Positions 42,619 to 51,795 are shown, numbered from the stretch's first letter. The stretch: DNA of 64,000 nucleotides from Intestinicryptomonas porci (GCF_033971905.1 NZ_JALBUT010000004.1:1-64000), one strand, 5' to 3'. The notes: a model not told the origin generated them from the sequence alone. Numbers and translations are program-made.

Positions 42619-43497
42619 ATGAGAAACGCATTTAGATTTTTTCTGGCGATGTTTTTATTTCTTCCATTGTCGCTTTCCGCGCAAAAGCTTTTGATTGCAG
42701 GGTGCAATTTCAATAAGATAATGTTAATCGACAAGGCTTCGGGTGCGAAAGAATGGGTTTTCGATATTCCCGATTACAGGGAGTGCAACTCCGCTTCTCT
42801 TTCAAAGAACAAAAAAACTTTGGTTTATTCAAACAAGCACGAAGTGTGTTTGGTGGATTTCAAAACCAAAGAAATTGTTTGGAAATTCAAGCCCGGAAAA
42901 GGGCAGGAAGCCCATACTGCGCATTTTTTGCCGAACGGAAACATTTTAGTCGGCGTATGCGCCATTCCAAAAGCGAGAATTTTGGAGCTTGATAAAAACG
43001 GCAAAATATTAACGGAAACAAATTTTGAAACAGGCATTGAAAATCCGCATGGGCAGTTCAGGCAGATAATAAAAAACAAAAAAGGCAATTATGTCGTGCC
43101 GCTAATAGGAAAAGGAACGATTGCGGAGATAAATCCCAAGGGCGAAATAGTAAGAAACATCAATTTGAAAGCCCCGATTTTCAGTGTAAAGGAGCTTAAA
43201 AACGGCAACTGGCTGCTCTCGTGCGACGGGGGCAGGATTTTCATCGTCAATCCCAATACAGAAGAAAAATTGAGGGTTATCGACAATTCTAATATTGACG
43301 GTGCAAAAATGCTTTTCATGACGGAAGCCCGCATGCTTAAAAATGGCAATATTTTGGCTTCAAATTGGAACGGGCACAGCAAGGACAAATCCCAGCCTAA
43401 GCTTATGGAAATCGACAAGAACAACAAGGTTGTCTGGGTTTTGAAAGACGATGCCGAAATTTCCAACATTTCAGCCGTTTCTCTTGTAGAAAGATAA
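42619..43497 (+). CDS. Secreted beta-propeller-like protein
   Basis: A 292-residue protein from ATG 42619 (MRNAFRFFLAMF), with a signal peptide ending LSAQ. The rest is a series of beta-blade repeats of the PQQ/arylsulfotransferase type: KLLIAGCNFNKIMLIDKASG, NKHEVCLVDFKTKEIVWKFK, FLPNGNILVGVC, ILELDKNGKI, NGNWLLSCDGG, NGNILASNWNGH and MEIDKNNKVVWVLKDD. No enzyme signature is seen. It probably folds as a propeller in the periplasm. The function is unknown. Confidence 0.8.
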   Translation: MRNAFRFFLAMFLFLPLSLSAQKLLIAGCNFNKIMLIDKASGAKEWVFDIPDYRECNSASLSKNKKTLVYSNKHEVCLVDFKTKEIVWKFKPGKGQEAHTAHFLPNGNILVGVCAIPKARILELDKNGKILTETNFETGIENPHGQFRQIIKNKKGNYVVPLIGKGTIAEINPKGEIVRNINLKAPIFSVKELKNGNWLLSCDGGRIFIVNPNTEEKLRVIDNSNIDGAKMLFMTEARMLKNGNILASNWNGHSKDKSQPKLMEIDKNNKVVWVLKDDAEISNISAVSLVER

Positions 43498-43501
43498 AAA
43501 T

Positions 43502-43536
43502 CGGGGCGCAGATAAAAACCTGCGCCCGTTTTTTTT
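43502..43536 (+). terminator. Terminator between the propeller gene and the convergent membrane-protein gene
   Basis: GGGGCGCAG and CTGCGCCC form an 8- to 9-bp stem with an 8-nt loop, followed by eight T residues. Confidence 0.85.
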
Positions 43537-43990
43537 ATTTTGCCGCGCCTCTTCCAAGGTAAAACGGAATTAAAAATGATATGAATGCGTGCTGAATTGA
43601 CGAGGGCAGATAAAAGCCGTTTATCTTGTGGAACACAGTATTCGACCATTCGGGCACAAGCCCCCAAAACCATCCCCCGCACAGGACTTTTTCTTCGACT
43701 TCAACTGGAATTGAATTGAAAAACGCGAAGATGAACGGGGCAACCATTATCGTGAACGCGCAACCGAAGTATATGAGCCTTCTTATGATTTTTCCGCCGC
43801 TTCCGTCTCTTGTTGCCGCTTTGTCGGCGGAGGAGTCGGCAAGCTCGATTTTTTGCTTTAAGAGTTCAAAATTTTGCTTTTGAACTGATTGATAGCCCGC
43901 AAACAGCTGCGCAAGCAGGGTTGCGACATATCCCGCGGCGGCGGAACCCGCGGCAGAGGTGGCGTCGAATATTGCTGATGTTTCAGTCAT
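43535..43990 (-). CDS. Small membrane protein, holin-like
   Basis: A 151-residue protein with an amphipathic, Ala/Gly-rich N-terminus (about 8-32), a charged helix (QKIELADSSADKAATR), a hydrophobic segment at about 72-93 (LIYFGCAFTIMVAPFIF) and another near the C-terminus (AFISFLIPFYL). This layout recalls phage 3-TM holins, but no phage genes surround it and I do not recognise a named family. Its stop overlaps the terminator of the convergent gene. It could be a domesticated phage gene. Confidence 0.55.
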   Translation of the reverse strand: MTETSAIFDATSAAGSAAAGYVATLLAQLFAGYQSVQKQNFELLKQKIELADSSADKAATRDGSGGKIIRRLIYFGCAFTIMVAPFIFAFFNSIPVEVEEKVLCGGWFWGLVPEWSNTVFHKINGFYLPSSIQHAFISFLIPFYLGRGAAK

Positions 43991-44098
43991 AAAAACCTTT
44001 CTTTAATTTGTTGAATTCCCGCTATGGGAAAGGCAAATTTTACCGAAAAATTTTTATGGCGCAAATTTACTTTGGATTTTTTTGATACTGTTGAAGTT

Positions 44099-44770
44099 TT
44101 ACAGGCTTAGCCAGCGCAAAAGCAATTCCTGCTTTTCCTTTTCGCCCATCTTCCAGTCGTCGTTTAGCGCGCGCATTTTCTTTGAGAGCTGTGATATGCA
44201 AAGCGCGGCAAAGACCGACAAATTGAAGCTCTGCGCAAAGCCGAGCATGTCGGTTTTAAAAGTTATGTCGGCGTTTTCAAGCGCGGTTTTGCTAAGCCCG
44301 GTAAGCTCCGTTCCTATCATGATTGCAAGGGGCTTTTCAACGGGAAGTTCGCAGACGTCAACGGGATTTGCGTCCAAGCTTGAAGCCGCGACGACATATC
44401 CTTTCGCTTTCAAGTCCGAAATCGCCTTGATTGTGTTTGCCTTGTCGAATTCGTTGGGCTCCCTGTTGCGGGCGGCAAATGCCGTTGTGCATGTGGGGGA
44501 CTTGTATTTAAAAATATCCATCCACTTCGAGACGCCCATATCGACGTTGTGGCTTATTTTCATCGGATAGCGGTTTTCTATAACGTACGCGCTTTGAAGC
44601 CCGAATGCGTCGCAACTGCGCAAAACCGCCGCTGCGTTGTGTGGCTGGTAAATGTCCTCCAAAACCACGGTTAGCTTGAGAGTGCGGTATTCGAGGGCTC
44701 TCAGCATTTTTGCGTATCTTTCGGGAGTGATTTGTTGGGACAGTTTTTCGATTTTTTCAGACGGAGTCAT
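44099..44770 (-). CDS. trmH: tRNA/rRNA 2'-O-methyltransferase, SpoU/TrmH family
   Basis: A 223-residue SPOUT-fold enzyme that methylates a ribose, probably Gm18 of tRNA. Motif 1 is VVLEDIYQPHNAAAVLRSCDAFG, motif 2 is AIMIGTELTGLS (usual form GNExxG; Asn is replaced by Thr), and motif 3 is FAQSFNLSVFAALC. An N-terminal extension KIEKLSQQITPERYAKM matches the TrmH subgroup. The gene starts within the dus stop (4-nt overlap) and ends the bfn-dus-trmH operon. Confidence 0.9.
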   Translation of the reverse strand: MTPSEKIEKLSQQITPERYAKMLRALEYRTLKLTVVLEDIYQPHNAAAVLRSCDAFGLQSAYVIENRYPMKISHNVDMGVSKWMDIFKYKSPTCTTAFAARNREPNEFDKANTIKAISDLKAKGYVVAASSLDANPVDVCELPVEKPLAIMIGTELTGLSKTALENADITFKTDMLGFAQSFNLSVFAALCISQLSKKMRALNDDWKMGEKEKQELLLRWLSL

Positions 44771-45789
44771 AGTTCGTGGTTCGGGCGCGGACAGAGGTTT
44801 GGGTATGGTTCGGGCGCGAAAGGCTTTGAGGGATTTTCAAGAAGATGCTTTTTACAGCACTCCATGAGGGCGTCGATGCCGCGCGCATGGCGCATTTCCC
44901 TCAAAAAATTTCCGCCTTCGTCAACGCCGAGCGCGATGAAATTTAAAAATTTTTTCATTCTGCCGTCCGCATACCGTATTTGCGGATTTTTCATTATGAT
45001 TTTGTTGCGGATTTTTTCAACGTATTCGTAAACATCAAGAAGCGTCGGCTCGAACATTTTTTCGCCGTGTTTAAGCTCTTTTATCTGGCGGAAAATCCAC
45101 GGGTTGCGTATCGCGTGCCTGCCTATCATCACTCCTTTTGCGCCCGTAAATTCGGCAACTTGCAGGGCTTTTTTTGCCGTCGTCAAATCTCCGTTTGCGA
45201 TTATCGGGACATTGCAAAGAGACGCGGCTTTTTTTATCGCCCCGTAATCGACTTTTCCGCGGTAAAGCTGTTTTACGGTTCTGCCGTGGATTGTGGCGAA
45301 ATTTATGCCGCTTTCGTTTAGTATGCCTATTATCTCTTCAAGATGGTCTTGGCTTTCAAAGCCGAGGCGCATTTTTACGCTCAAACTTTTATCCCAGTTT
45401 TCGCGCATTACATTTAATATGGAGCGGATTTTTTTCGGCTCTTTCAAAAGTCCACCGCCGACGTTTTTTCTGTAAACTTTCGGGGCGGGGCAGCCGATGT
45501 TTAAATCGAGGTATTCTATTTGCGGATATTTTTTGAGGAGGTTTATGGAGCGCGCTATATGAAATTCGTCTTCGCCGATGAACTGCGCCGAAACTGCAAT
45601 TTCGTTCGGTCTTGAAAGCACGGTTCTAAGCACGTTTTTTTCGAGCGTCGAAAATTCATGCACGCGGAAGTATTCGGCGATGAAGAAATCGGGCGCGCCG
45701 CATTCGGCTATTACCGACATAAAATCCGCGTCCGTGACGTCCTGCATGGGAGCCAAGACACTTATTGGCTGATTGTCGAAAAGAGGCAT
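44767..45789 (-). CDS. tRNA-dihydrouridine synthase
   Basis: A 340-residue FMN-dependent TIM-barrel enzyme that reduces uridines in tRNA. Landmarks are VLAPMQDVTDADF, the active-site LNIGCPAPKVYRKNVGGGLL with its catalytic Cys, SVKMRLGFES, THGRTVKQLYRGKVDY, PIIANGDLTTAKKAL and GVMIGRHAIRNPWIFRQI. The match is to the general Dus family; I do not assign DusA, B or C. It starts directly after the stop of the bfn gene without a gap. Confidence 0.92.
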   Translation of the reverse strand: MPLFDNQPISVLAPMQDVTDADFMSVIAECGAPDFFIAEYFRVHEFSTLEKNVLRTVLSRPNEIAVSAQFIGEDEFHIARSINLLKKYPQIEYLDLNIGCPAPKVYRKNVGGGLLKEPKKIRSILNVMRENWDKSLSVKMRLGFESQDHLEEIIGILNESGINFATIHGRTVKQLYRGKVDYGAIKKAASLCNVPIIANGDLTTAKKALQVAEFTGAKGVMIGRHAIRNPWIFRQIKELKHGEKMFEPTLLDVYEYVEKIRNKIIMKNPQIRYADGRMKKFLNFIALGVDEGGNFLREMRHARGIDALMECCKKHLLENPSKPFAPEPYPNLCPRPNHEL

Positions 45790-46233
45790 TCAGATTAAGT
45801 TTTTGCCTTGCAGCTCTTCAAGGACTTCGCTCGAATCCTCCACATTGTTTAGCACGCAGTCCAGAACGTAAACGGGGGCTTTTTGGCGTATTGCAAGGGT
45901 GAGGGAATCGCTCGGGCGGCAATCTATTTCCAAAATTTTTTCGCCCAGCTCGTTTTTCATTACGAGGGTCATTTTTGCGAAGAATGTGCCTTCGCATTCC
46001 TTGTAAATCACAACATCTTTAATTTTGCATTCCGCGCCGTCCAAAATGTAGGAAATCAGTTCGTGCGTCAGCGGGCGTTCGCCTGCGATATTGTTCAAGG
46101 CGCGCATAACCGCGCCGCCGCCCGATTTGTCCATGTAAATCACAAATGTCTTCGAGGCGCACTTTATGAAAGTGGCGTATCCGAAAGGCGAAGGATATGC
46201 GAGTACGACTTCGGCTTTTTCAATTTTGTTCAT
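45790..46233 (-). CDS. Bifunctional nuclease family (DUF151) protein
   Basis: A 147-residue protein of the BFN/DUF151 family. Motifs KTFVIYMDKSGGGAVMRALNNI, RPLTHELISYILDGAECKIKDVVIY, TFFAKMTLV and EIDCRPSDSLTLAIRQKAPVYV are typical; the C-terminal RPSDSLxLAxR is the best conserved element. Plant members show nuclease activity, but the bacterial role is unclear. The UvrB/C-type UVR domain seen in some homologues is absent. It heads the bfn-dus-trmH operon. Confidence 0.9.
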   Translation of the reverse strand: MNKIEKAEVVLAYPSPFGYATFIKCASKTFVIYMDKSGGGAVMRALNNIAGERPLTHELISYILDGAECKIKDVVIYKECEGTFFAKMTLVMKNELGEKILEIDCRPSDSLTLAIRQKAPVYVLDCVLNNVEDSSEVLEELQGKNLI

Positions 46234-46301
46234 TTCTTGTTTTGTCAGATTAGTGTTTGTTTTTAAATATTTATCGTAATGGGATAGGGCTTTTTAAGGG
46301 A

Positions 46302-47414
46302 TTATTCCGCCATTATTTCTCTTATGCGCTTGTCCTTTCGCGGGAATGAAAGCATAATGGTCGTGCCTTCGTCCTTGCGGCTGTCTATGCCGATTGACCC
46401 TCCGTGCGATTTCACTATTTCAGAGGCAATCATCATTCCAAGCCCGTGCCCGTCGGTTTTTGTTGTGAAATAAGGCTCAAATATGCGCGTGATTTCGTCC
46501 TGGTCTATGCCGCATCCGTTGTCGGAAATTGAGATTTTTACGAAATTATCGTCAAAACTTGTTCCGATTTTTATTATGCCCCCCAAGTCCATCGCTTCCA
46601 TCGCATTTTTTATGAGGTTGAAATAGAGCTGCTTTAAGAGGTTTGTGTCGCCGAGGATTGATGGAAGGGAATTTTCCGTATTTATTTCAATTTTAATGTT
46701 TAGGTCTTGAAGCTCGTTTTGCAGAAATTTCAGAGTTTCGGCAAGGGGGGCGAGGGGATTTATTTCAGCAAAATCGGGTCGCGCGGGGCGCAGGGCTTTT
46801 AAGAAGTGCTTTATTATTCCGTCGAGCCTCGAAACCTCTTTCGAGCATATTTCAACCGATTCTTTCAGCCTTGAAAGGCTTGGGCTCTGTTCCATTTTCG
46901 CAATTGTTTTTAGCGCGAGTTGCAGATGTATTGAAATCGAGTTTATGGGGTTTCCCAGCTCGTGGGCTACGCCCGAGGCAAGCTTTAAAACTGAAGCGAT
47001 TTTTTCGCTTTCGATTTTGTCTCTTGCGGAAATCCTTTCGTTTGTGAGGTCGGAAATTATTATTGCCGCCTCTTCTTTTTCGCCGTCAACGGGCGTCATG
47101 AAAACTTTGATGAAGCGGTGCTCCGGATAGGCTATTTCAAATTCCCTTTGTGAGGCTGTTCCGCCGCACACCAAGCGGAGTTCTACAGAGTCTATTTGCG
47201 GAAGAATTTTTGAAAGCGTCAAAATTTGTCCGTCTTCGGCAAAGCCCAAAATGTTTTTTGCGGCGGCGTTTGCATAGAGTATGTTCCCGCCCGCGTCCGT
47301 TAAAATTATGCCTTCCTTGATTGAGCGGAATATGCCTTCAATGCGCGAGGCTTCGCGCGAAAGCCTTTTGTTTGCGCGTATTATTTTGGCTATTTTGTCC
47401 TCTTTGAAGTTCAT
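46302..47414 (-). CDS. Cytoplasmic PAS-domain histidine kinase (NtrB-like), orphan
   Basis: A 370-residue kinase with no membrane segment. A PAS domain (about 22-125) contains SIKEGIILTDAGGNILYANAAAKNILG. The phospho-acceptor His151 is in SGVAHELGNPINSIS. The ATPase domain shows the N box (LKQLYFNLIKNAMEAM), the G1 box (ISDNGCGID) and the G2 box (GLGMMIASEIVKSHGG). It overlaps the OstA-like gene by 4 nt. No response regulator is in the window, so its partner is elsewhere. Co-expression with an LPS-transport-like gene suggests an envelope-linked signal, which is inference. Confidence 0.92.
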   Translation of the reverse strand: MNFKEDKIAKIIRANKRLSREASRIEGIFRSIKEGIILTDAGGNILYANAAAKNILGFAEDGQILTLSKILPQIDSVELRLVCGGTASQREFEIAYPEHRFIKVFMTPVDGEKEEAAIIISDLTNERISARDKIESEKIASVLKLASGVAHELGNPINSISIHLQLALKTIAKMEQSPSLSRLKESVEICSKEVSRLDGIIKHFLKALRPARPDFAEINPLAPLAETLKFLQNELQDLNIKIEINTENSLPSILGDTNLLKQLYFNLIKNAMEAMDLGGIIKIGTSFDDNFVKISISDNGCGIDQDEITRIFEPYFTTKTDGHGLGMMIASEIVKSHGGSIGIDSRKDEGTTIMLSFPRKDKRIREIMAE

Positions 47415-49531
47415 TTGCTTGTACCTATCGGAGGCAGTTTTATGCGCGGGTTTTCTATTGAAATATTCTGCTTGCCCCTCGTGTATGTCATTTTTGTTCC
47501 CGAGGCGCGGCTTCCGTCCTCGTTTTGAACGATGGGGTTTTCGGTGAGGACAACGGTTTCACGCGCGGGGTTTATGTCGGCGCGCCCTGCGTTTGCAAGC
47601 TTTTTGCCCTGCGAGATTTTCAGGTTTCCGATAAGCGATATTTGCGCGATTTGCAACTTGCCGAACTTGTCCGGAGTTATCGCGACTTCTATTCTGTCGC
47701 AATTTGCCCCGAAGTCGGTGCCGCTTATTATGACGTTCCCCTCAAATATGTAAGTATCGTTTGATTTTCCCGAAACGTATGACTGCTTGTCGCTTGTGAT
47801 TTGGGTTTTTTGGATTTTCGCGTCTTTTGACATTTGAGCAAAGCCTATGTTTCCGATTTCGGGCAAAATCATTTTCGGGCGGAATTGCGGCTTTTCGCTG
47901 TCTGTCAAGAATTCCATGAAGCGGTGTTCCGTCTTTTTGCCTTGGCTTTCTATTTCCACCTTCGGATAAATTTTTGCGATTTGCGCCGTGGCGTTCGAGC
48001 CGTTTTGAGAAACGACGACATCGCCGAACGCTTCGATTTTCTTTACTTGGCTTTTGCCTTTTACGCTGTCTTCTTGCGCGAATACATCGACGAAATTGCA
48101 TTTTGCCAAAATGTCTTCCGAAGACACTTCAACGTCCCTTGCAAATCTTAGCAAAACATTTTTTTCTTTCCATTCCGCCATGAGAGAGCGCGATTTGATG
48201 CGCGTTTTTTTTACGGACTTTTTAGGAAGCCCCAAGTTTCCCGCCTGTGCAATGTCAACTGAAACGAAGGAATTTTCTTTGGAGCGGTCGCCGAAAGCTG
48301 TAGCGCGGTTGTCTTCTTTTGTGAGGACGATTTCGTAGGCTTTCAATGTTATGCCCTTGTTGCGGTCGGAAAGACGCGCGTTTTGTTCGAGCCAGATTTC
48401 CTCTTTTTGCGGGTAAATTTCTATGATGTTGGAATTTGCCCTGCGCGCGTCTTTTACAAATTCGACGCTTCCTTTGCCGACGATTTTAGAAATTGCGTAT
48501 TTCCCGCTTTTTGAGCCTTTGTCGGAATAAGCTTTGATTTCATCTGCGAAAGCTTCAAATTCGGGATTTTCGATATGGACTTTGCCTGAGAAGAAGAAGA
48601 GGTTTTTGTCTTCCAAGCTTACCATCTTTATTGAGTTTGCGTATATGGTTGTGGTTTGCTTTTTGCCGTTTTCATTGCTTATTATGCGCGCTTTTGCCCT
48701 TGTTTTTTTATCGGGAGAGGATAGGGCGACGGCGGTTGAATCGTCTTTCGTAAATTCGATTTTGTATCCCTCGACGGAAGCTCCGCTTGTTATGTCTCTT
48801 ATTTTTGGCGAGCCGCTTAGAAAGAGCCTGCCTTCATTTGGTATTAAAGTTGCTTCGCCTGCGTTTGCCAAAATGCGGTCGTGCGATATAACTACGTCTT
48901 TCTTTGCGCGGACTTCTTTAAGAGATTCTATTCTTCCGCCCGAAGATTTTTTTGGGGATTCCGTTTCAAGCTCTTCGCATGAAATCTGAAATTCGTCGTT
49001 TGAAACGCGCACGTTTTTATAGAAAGTGAAGATATTGTCGGAGCCTGTATAGGTCATTTTTGCCTCTTCGCTTTTTATTTCGAGCTTGTCTATGATTTCG
49101 TCTTTTTGCGATTCAAAGTTGACTTTAACGCTTTTAAAAAGCTCCACGAAACGCTTGTCGCCATTCCAGAGCCAGTCGTCGCCGACAAGCACGAAGCCTT
49201 CTCCCGTGACCGTCAGTTCCGACGCGCTTTTTGCGGTCTTTTCAGTCGCGGAGACTTCGGCGTAGTCGGTTATGAATGTCGCCATTTTGAGTGCCGTTTT
49301 TTTGCCGTCAAACATGTCGAGCTTCATGTCGAAGACGTCGATTTTGTTTTCATTAAAATACTTTGCCTTCTTTCCGAAAAGCTCCCATTCCTTGTAGCCC
49401 GATTTTTTGTCGAAGCTCGGAAGTTCGAAGTTTGCGACGTCTCCCGGAATCATTTTTGACGATTCCGCGGGTTTTTCCGCAAAGGAGATTTGCGCCAAAA
49501 GCGCGGTAAAAATTAAGGCGTAAAATTTCAT
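47411..49531 (-). CDS. OstA/LptA-like exported protein with several beta-jellyroll repeats
   Basis: A 706-residue protein with a signal peptide (ending ISFAEK). The body repeats the OstA pattern, alternating short beta strands that end in names like YANSIKMVSLEDKNLFFFSGKVHIENPEFEAFADEIKAY, VTGEGFVLVGDDWLWNG, and SNDTYIFEGNVIISGTDFGANCDRIEV. It has no C-terminal LptD barrel, so it resembles a long LptA made of perhaps three to four OstA units. LptA bridges the periplasm for LPS transport; this length would be unusual for that. elbB lies 7 nt upstream and the kinase gene overlaps its end. Confidence 0.78.
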   Translation of the reverse strand: MKFYALIFTALLAQISFAEKPAESSKMIPGDVANFELPSFDKKSGYKEWELFGKKAKYFNENKIDVFDMKLDMFDGKKTALKMATFITDYAEVSATEKTAKSASELTVTGEGFVLVGDDWLWNGDKRFVELFKSVKVNFESQKDEIIDKLEIKSEEAKMTYTGSDNIFTFYKNVRVSNDEFQISCEELETESPKKSSGGRIESLKEVRAKKDVVISHDRILANAGEATLIPNEGRLFLSGSPKIRDITSGASVEGYKIEFTKDDSTAVALSSPDKKTRAKARIISNENGKKQTTTIYANSIKMVSLEDKNLFFFSGKVHIENPEFEAFADEIKAYSDKGSKSGKYAISKIVGKGSVEFVKDARRANSNIIEIYPQKEEIWLEQNARLSDRNKGITLKAYEIVLTKEDNRATAFGDRSKENSFVSVDIAQAGNLGLPKKSVKKTRIKSRSLMAEWKEKNVLLRFARDVEVSSEDILAKCNFVDVFAQEDSVKGKSQVKKIEAFGDVVVSQNGSNATAQIAKIYPKVEIESQGKKTEHRFMEFLTDSEKPQFRPKMILPEIGNIGFAQMSKDAKIQKTQITSDKQSYVSGKSNDTYIFEGNVIISGTDFGANCDRIEVAITPDKFGKLQIAQISLIGNLKISQGKKLANAGRADINPARETVVLTENPIVQNEDGSRASGTKMTYTRGKQNISIENPRIKLPPIGTSK

Positions 49532-49538
49532 TTTAGTA

Positions 49539-50204
49539 TTATTTCAGCATTTCACGCGCCATTTTGCCTATGCCTTCGAGGACATCGAGCGGACTTTGGG
49601 CAAGCATGTAGGCGGGCGTCGAATAGACTTCGAAATCGGGGTCTTTGACAAAGTTTTTGGCGTCGCATATTTTATGTTTTGCGCCTGTTTTTTCAATAAG
49701 TTCGGCAGTCTGCAAGTCGGAGCCGATTGTAAGTGTTGCCCCGAATTTGCCGAGAGCGACCGCTCCGACGCTCGCAGGCGATATGCAAACAAAGCCGAGC
49801 GGCTTTTTTAGCTCGAACATTTTTAAGACCGCGCGCTTTACATCGGCGTTCAACGAAGCGTTTGCGCCTTTAAAGGCAAAGTCGGAAAGGTTTTTTGCCG
49901 CTCCGAAGCCTCCGACAAAAATTGCGGCGTCAACGTCGTTTGCGTCAAAATCTTTCAAGTCTGAAATTTCACCCCTCGCAATCCTTGCGGATTCTTTAAG
50001 GACGTTTCGGCTTTCACTTTCGATTTCTCCGCTTAAATGGTTTATTGTGTGCGCTTGTTCGATGTTCGGGGCGAAGAACACGGGCTTTGCCCCCGCTTGG
50101 CAGACGCCGAAAATTGTCGCAACCGCTTCTGTTATTTCAGAACCGTCAAAGACTCCGCATCCCGATAAAATTATTGCGGCTTTTTTTTTGCTTTTCTGGG
50201 GCAT
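49539..50204 (-). CDS. elbB: ElbB-type glyoxalase (DJ-1/PfpI superfamily)
   Basis: A 221-residue member of the ElbB (isoprenoid biosynthesis-associated, sigma cross-reacting protein 27A) family. KAAIILSGCGVFDGSEITEAV at the start, KPVFFAPNIEQAHTINHL, AIFVGGFGAAKNLSDFA and GFVCISPASV (the nucleophile-elbow Cys) are all visible. E. coli ElbB has weak glyoxalase activity; the physiological role is unclear. I start at ATG 50204 (MPQKSKKKAA) rather than the ATG at 50264, because the family begins there. It is probably cotranscribed with the OstA-like gene. Confidence 0.93.
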   Translation of the reverse strand: MPQKSKKKAAIILSGCGVFDGSEITEAVATIFGVCQAGAKPVFFAPNIEQAHTINHLSGEIESESRNVLKESARIARGEISDLKDFDANDVDAAIFVGGFGAAKNLSDFAFKGANASLNADVKRAVLKMFELKKPLGFVCISPASVGAVALGKFGATLTIGSDLQTAELIEKTGAKHKICDAKNFVKDPDFEVYSTPAYMLAQSPLDVLEGIGKMAREMLK

Positions 50205-50332
50205 ATTCGTTCTCTTTCGTAAATTTTTATTTTCTTTTATCTTAAATATTGGCGTTTTTCGCAATTAAAAAATAAAAAAATACATTGTAAGGGACTTTAA
50301 AACTTTGAGTTCGCCTAATTCCGCGTTTGCGC

Positions 50333-50364
50333 AAAAAAACCCGCTTTTTAATAAAAACGGGTTT
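50333..50364 (-). terminator. Terminator for ilvE (minus strand)
   Basis: AAACCCG (50337-50343) pairs with CGGGTTT (50358-50364). On the minus strand the stem is followed by seven T residues. Confidence 0.8.
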
Positions 50365-50393
50365 GGGATTTTATTTTTTTTGAAAGCTATTCT

Positions 50394-51260
50394 TTATATT
50401 CTTACGCCCTTTTCGGTTACAACCTTGTTGAATCCTTCAAGAAGCGCCTTGGTGGTTTTGCCAACCTTGCCATCGCCAATTTTGCGCGAATCAAGTTCCA
50501 CAAGCGGGATTAGCTTTGCGGCAGTACCCGTAAGGAAGCATTCGTCTGCCGTCCAGATGTCGTAGCGGGTGAGGGGCTGTTCAATCATTTCATATCCCAT
50601 TTCTCTTGCGACTTCCATAACCGTCTGGCGCGTCATGCCGCTTAGCGAGCCGCAAGATGTCGGCGGCGTGTAAACCTTGCCTTCAAAGACTATGAATACA
50701 TTGTCTCCGCTGCATTCAGCGACATAGCCTTCGTTGTTCAAAAGCAGGCATTCCTGATAGCCCAAATTCTGCGCTTCGATTTTTGCCAAGATGTTGTTTA
50801 AGTAGTTCAAGCTCTTTACCATCGGCGGGAGGGCGGCGGAGGAGTTGCGGCGTGTCGGAACCGTGATTGCCTTCAAGCCCTTTTCGTAGAGTTCGTTCGA
50901 GTAGAGCTGGATTTGGTCGGCAATTATGATTACCTGCGGGTTTGAGCAGGAGAGGGGGGAAAGCCCCAGCGCACCCATTCCGCGCGAAACAACGAGCCTT
51001 ATGTATGCGTCTGAAAGCTTGTTTTCGCGGCATGTTGCGCACACGTTTTCAATCATCTGCTCTTTCGTGTAGGGGATTTCAAGCATAATCGCCTTTGCGG
51101 AGCGGAAGAGGCGGTCGATGTGCTTGTCGAGCTTGAAAACATTGCCGGAATAGAGGCGGATACCTTCAAAGATACCGTCGCCGTATAGAAAACCGTGGTC
51201 GAAAACGGAAACTTTTGCGTCTTCTTTTTCGTAGAATTTGCCGTTGATGAATACTTTCAT
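50394..51260 (-). CDS. ilvE: Branched-chain amino acid aminotransferase
   Basis: A 288-residue fold-type IV PLP enzyme that makes Val, Leu and Ile from their 2-oxo acids. The N-terminal VFINGKFYEKEDAKVSVFDHGFLYGDGIFEGIR, the PLP Lys in VKSLNYLNNILAKIEA, LLLNNEGYVAECSGDNVFIV and LSGMTRQTVMEVAREMG are typical. D-amino acid aminotransferases are close relatives, but GYxGDGIFEGIR and the presence of ilvB and leuA favour IlvE. It is monocistronic. Confidence 0.92.
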   Translation of the reverse strand: MKVFINGKFYEKEDAKVSVFDHGFLYGDGIFEGIRLYSGNVFKLDKHIDRLFRSAKAIMLEIPYTKEQMIENVCATCRENKLSDAYIRLVVSRGMGALGLSPLSCSNPQVIIIADQIQLYSNELYEKGLKAITVPTRRNSSAALPPMVKSLNYLNNILAKIEAQNLGYQECLLLNNEGYVAECSGDNVFIVFEGKVYTPPTSCGSLSGMTRQTVMEVAREMGYEMIEQPLTRYDIWTADECFLTGTAAKLIPLVELDSRKIGDGKVGKTTKALLEGFNKVVTEKGVRI

Positions 51261-51380
51261 AATGTTAAAAAATTTTTAAAAATAGTATATCTGCGAACAG
51301 GCAAGTCAAGTTTTATGTGGCAATTATTTTGGCGTTAAAAAGCTTGAATTATTATTTTAAATATGGGAAAATATATAGAT

Positions 51381-51779
51381 ATGAAAAAGATGATTATGCT
51401 TTTTACGGCTATGCTTTGCGTATCTTTTTTCGGGTGCACCACGGGCACTACGGATTTGGGATACGAATTGGCGCAGCAAAACAAGTTCACGAAAACATTC
51501 AAGTTTGACCAAAACAAGGACAAGCTTTCCAAGGCTGTTTTGGCTGCCTTGAAAGACAGGGAATGGAAAGTGGATTCGGTCGAGCCCGAAATTAAAGCGT
51601 CGTTAAAGCATCGCGATTACGACGCCAAGCTTAAAATCGAAGTCAAAGACAACTTCATAACTTTCGATTCCGAAGGCACAACGCTGGGCGGCGAAAAATT
51701 TGTTCCCCTTCGCCTGATTGATTTCCTCAGGAAGTCGGTTGAAAAGCATTTGAAAGAAGCAAATTGTCCCGCAAAATAA
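51381..51779 (+). CDS. Small putative lipoprotein
   Basis: A 132-residue protein from ATG 51381 (MKKMIMLFTAML). A short hydrophobic segment precedes SFFGCTTG, a plausible lipobox with Cys19. The mature part is small and mixed alpha/beta (KLSKAVLAALKDREWKVDSVEPEIKAS), similar in feel to small envelope lipoproteins that fold like a pilus-assembly or BON-type domain, but I recognise no family. It has its own terminator at 51796-51825. Confidence 0.75.
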   Translation: MKKMIMLFTAMLCVSFFGCTTGTTDLGYELAQQNKFTKTFKFDQNKDKLSKAVLAALKDREWKVDSVEPEIKASLKHRDYDAKLKIEVKDNFITFDSEGTTLGGEKFVPLRLIDFLRKSVEKHLKEANCPAK

Positions 51780-51795
51780 AATTGAATTGCTTATT

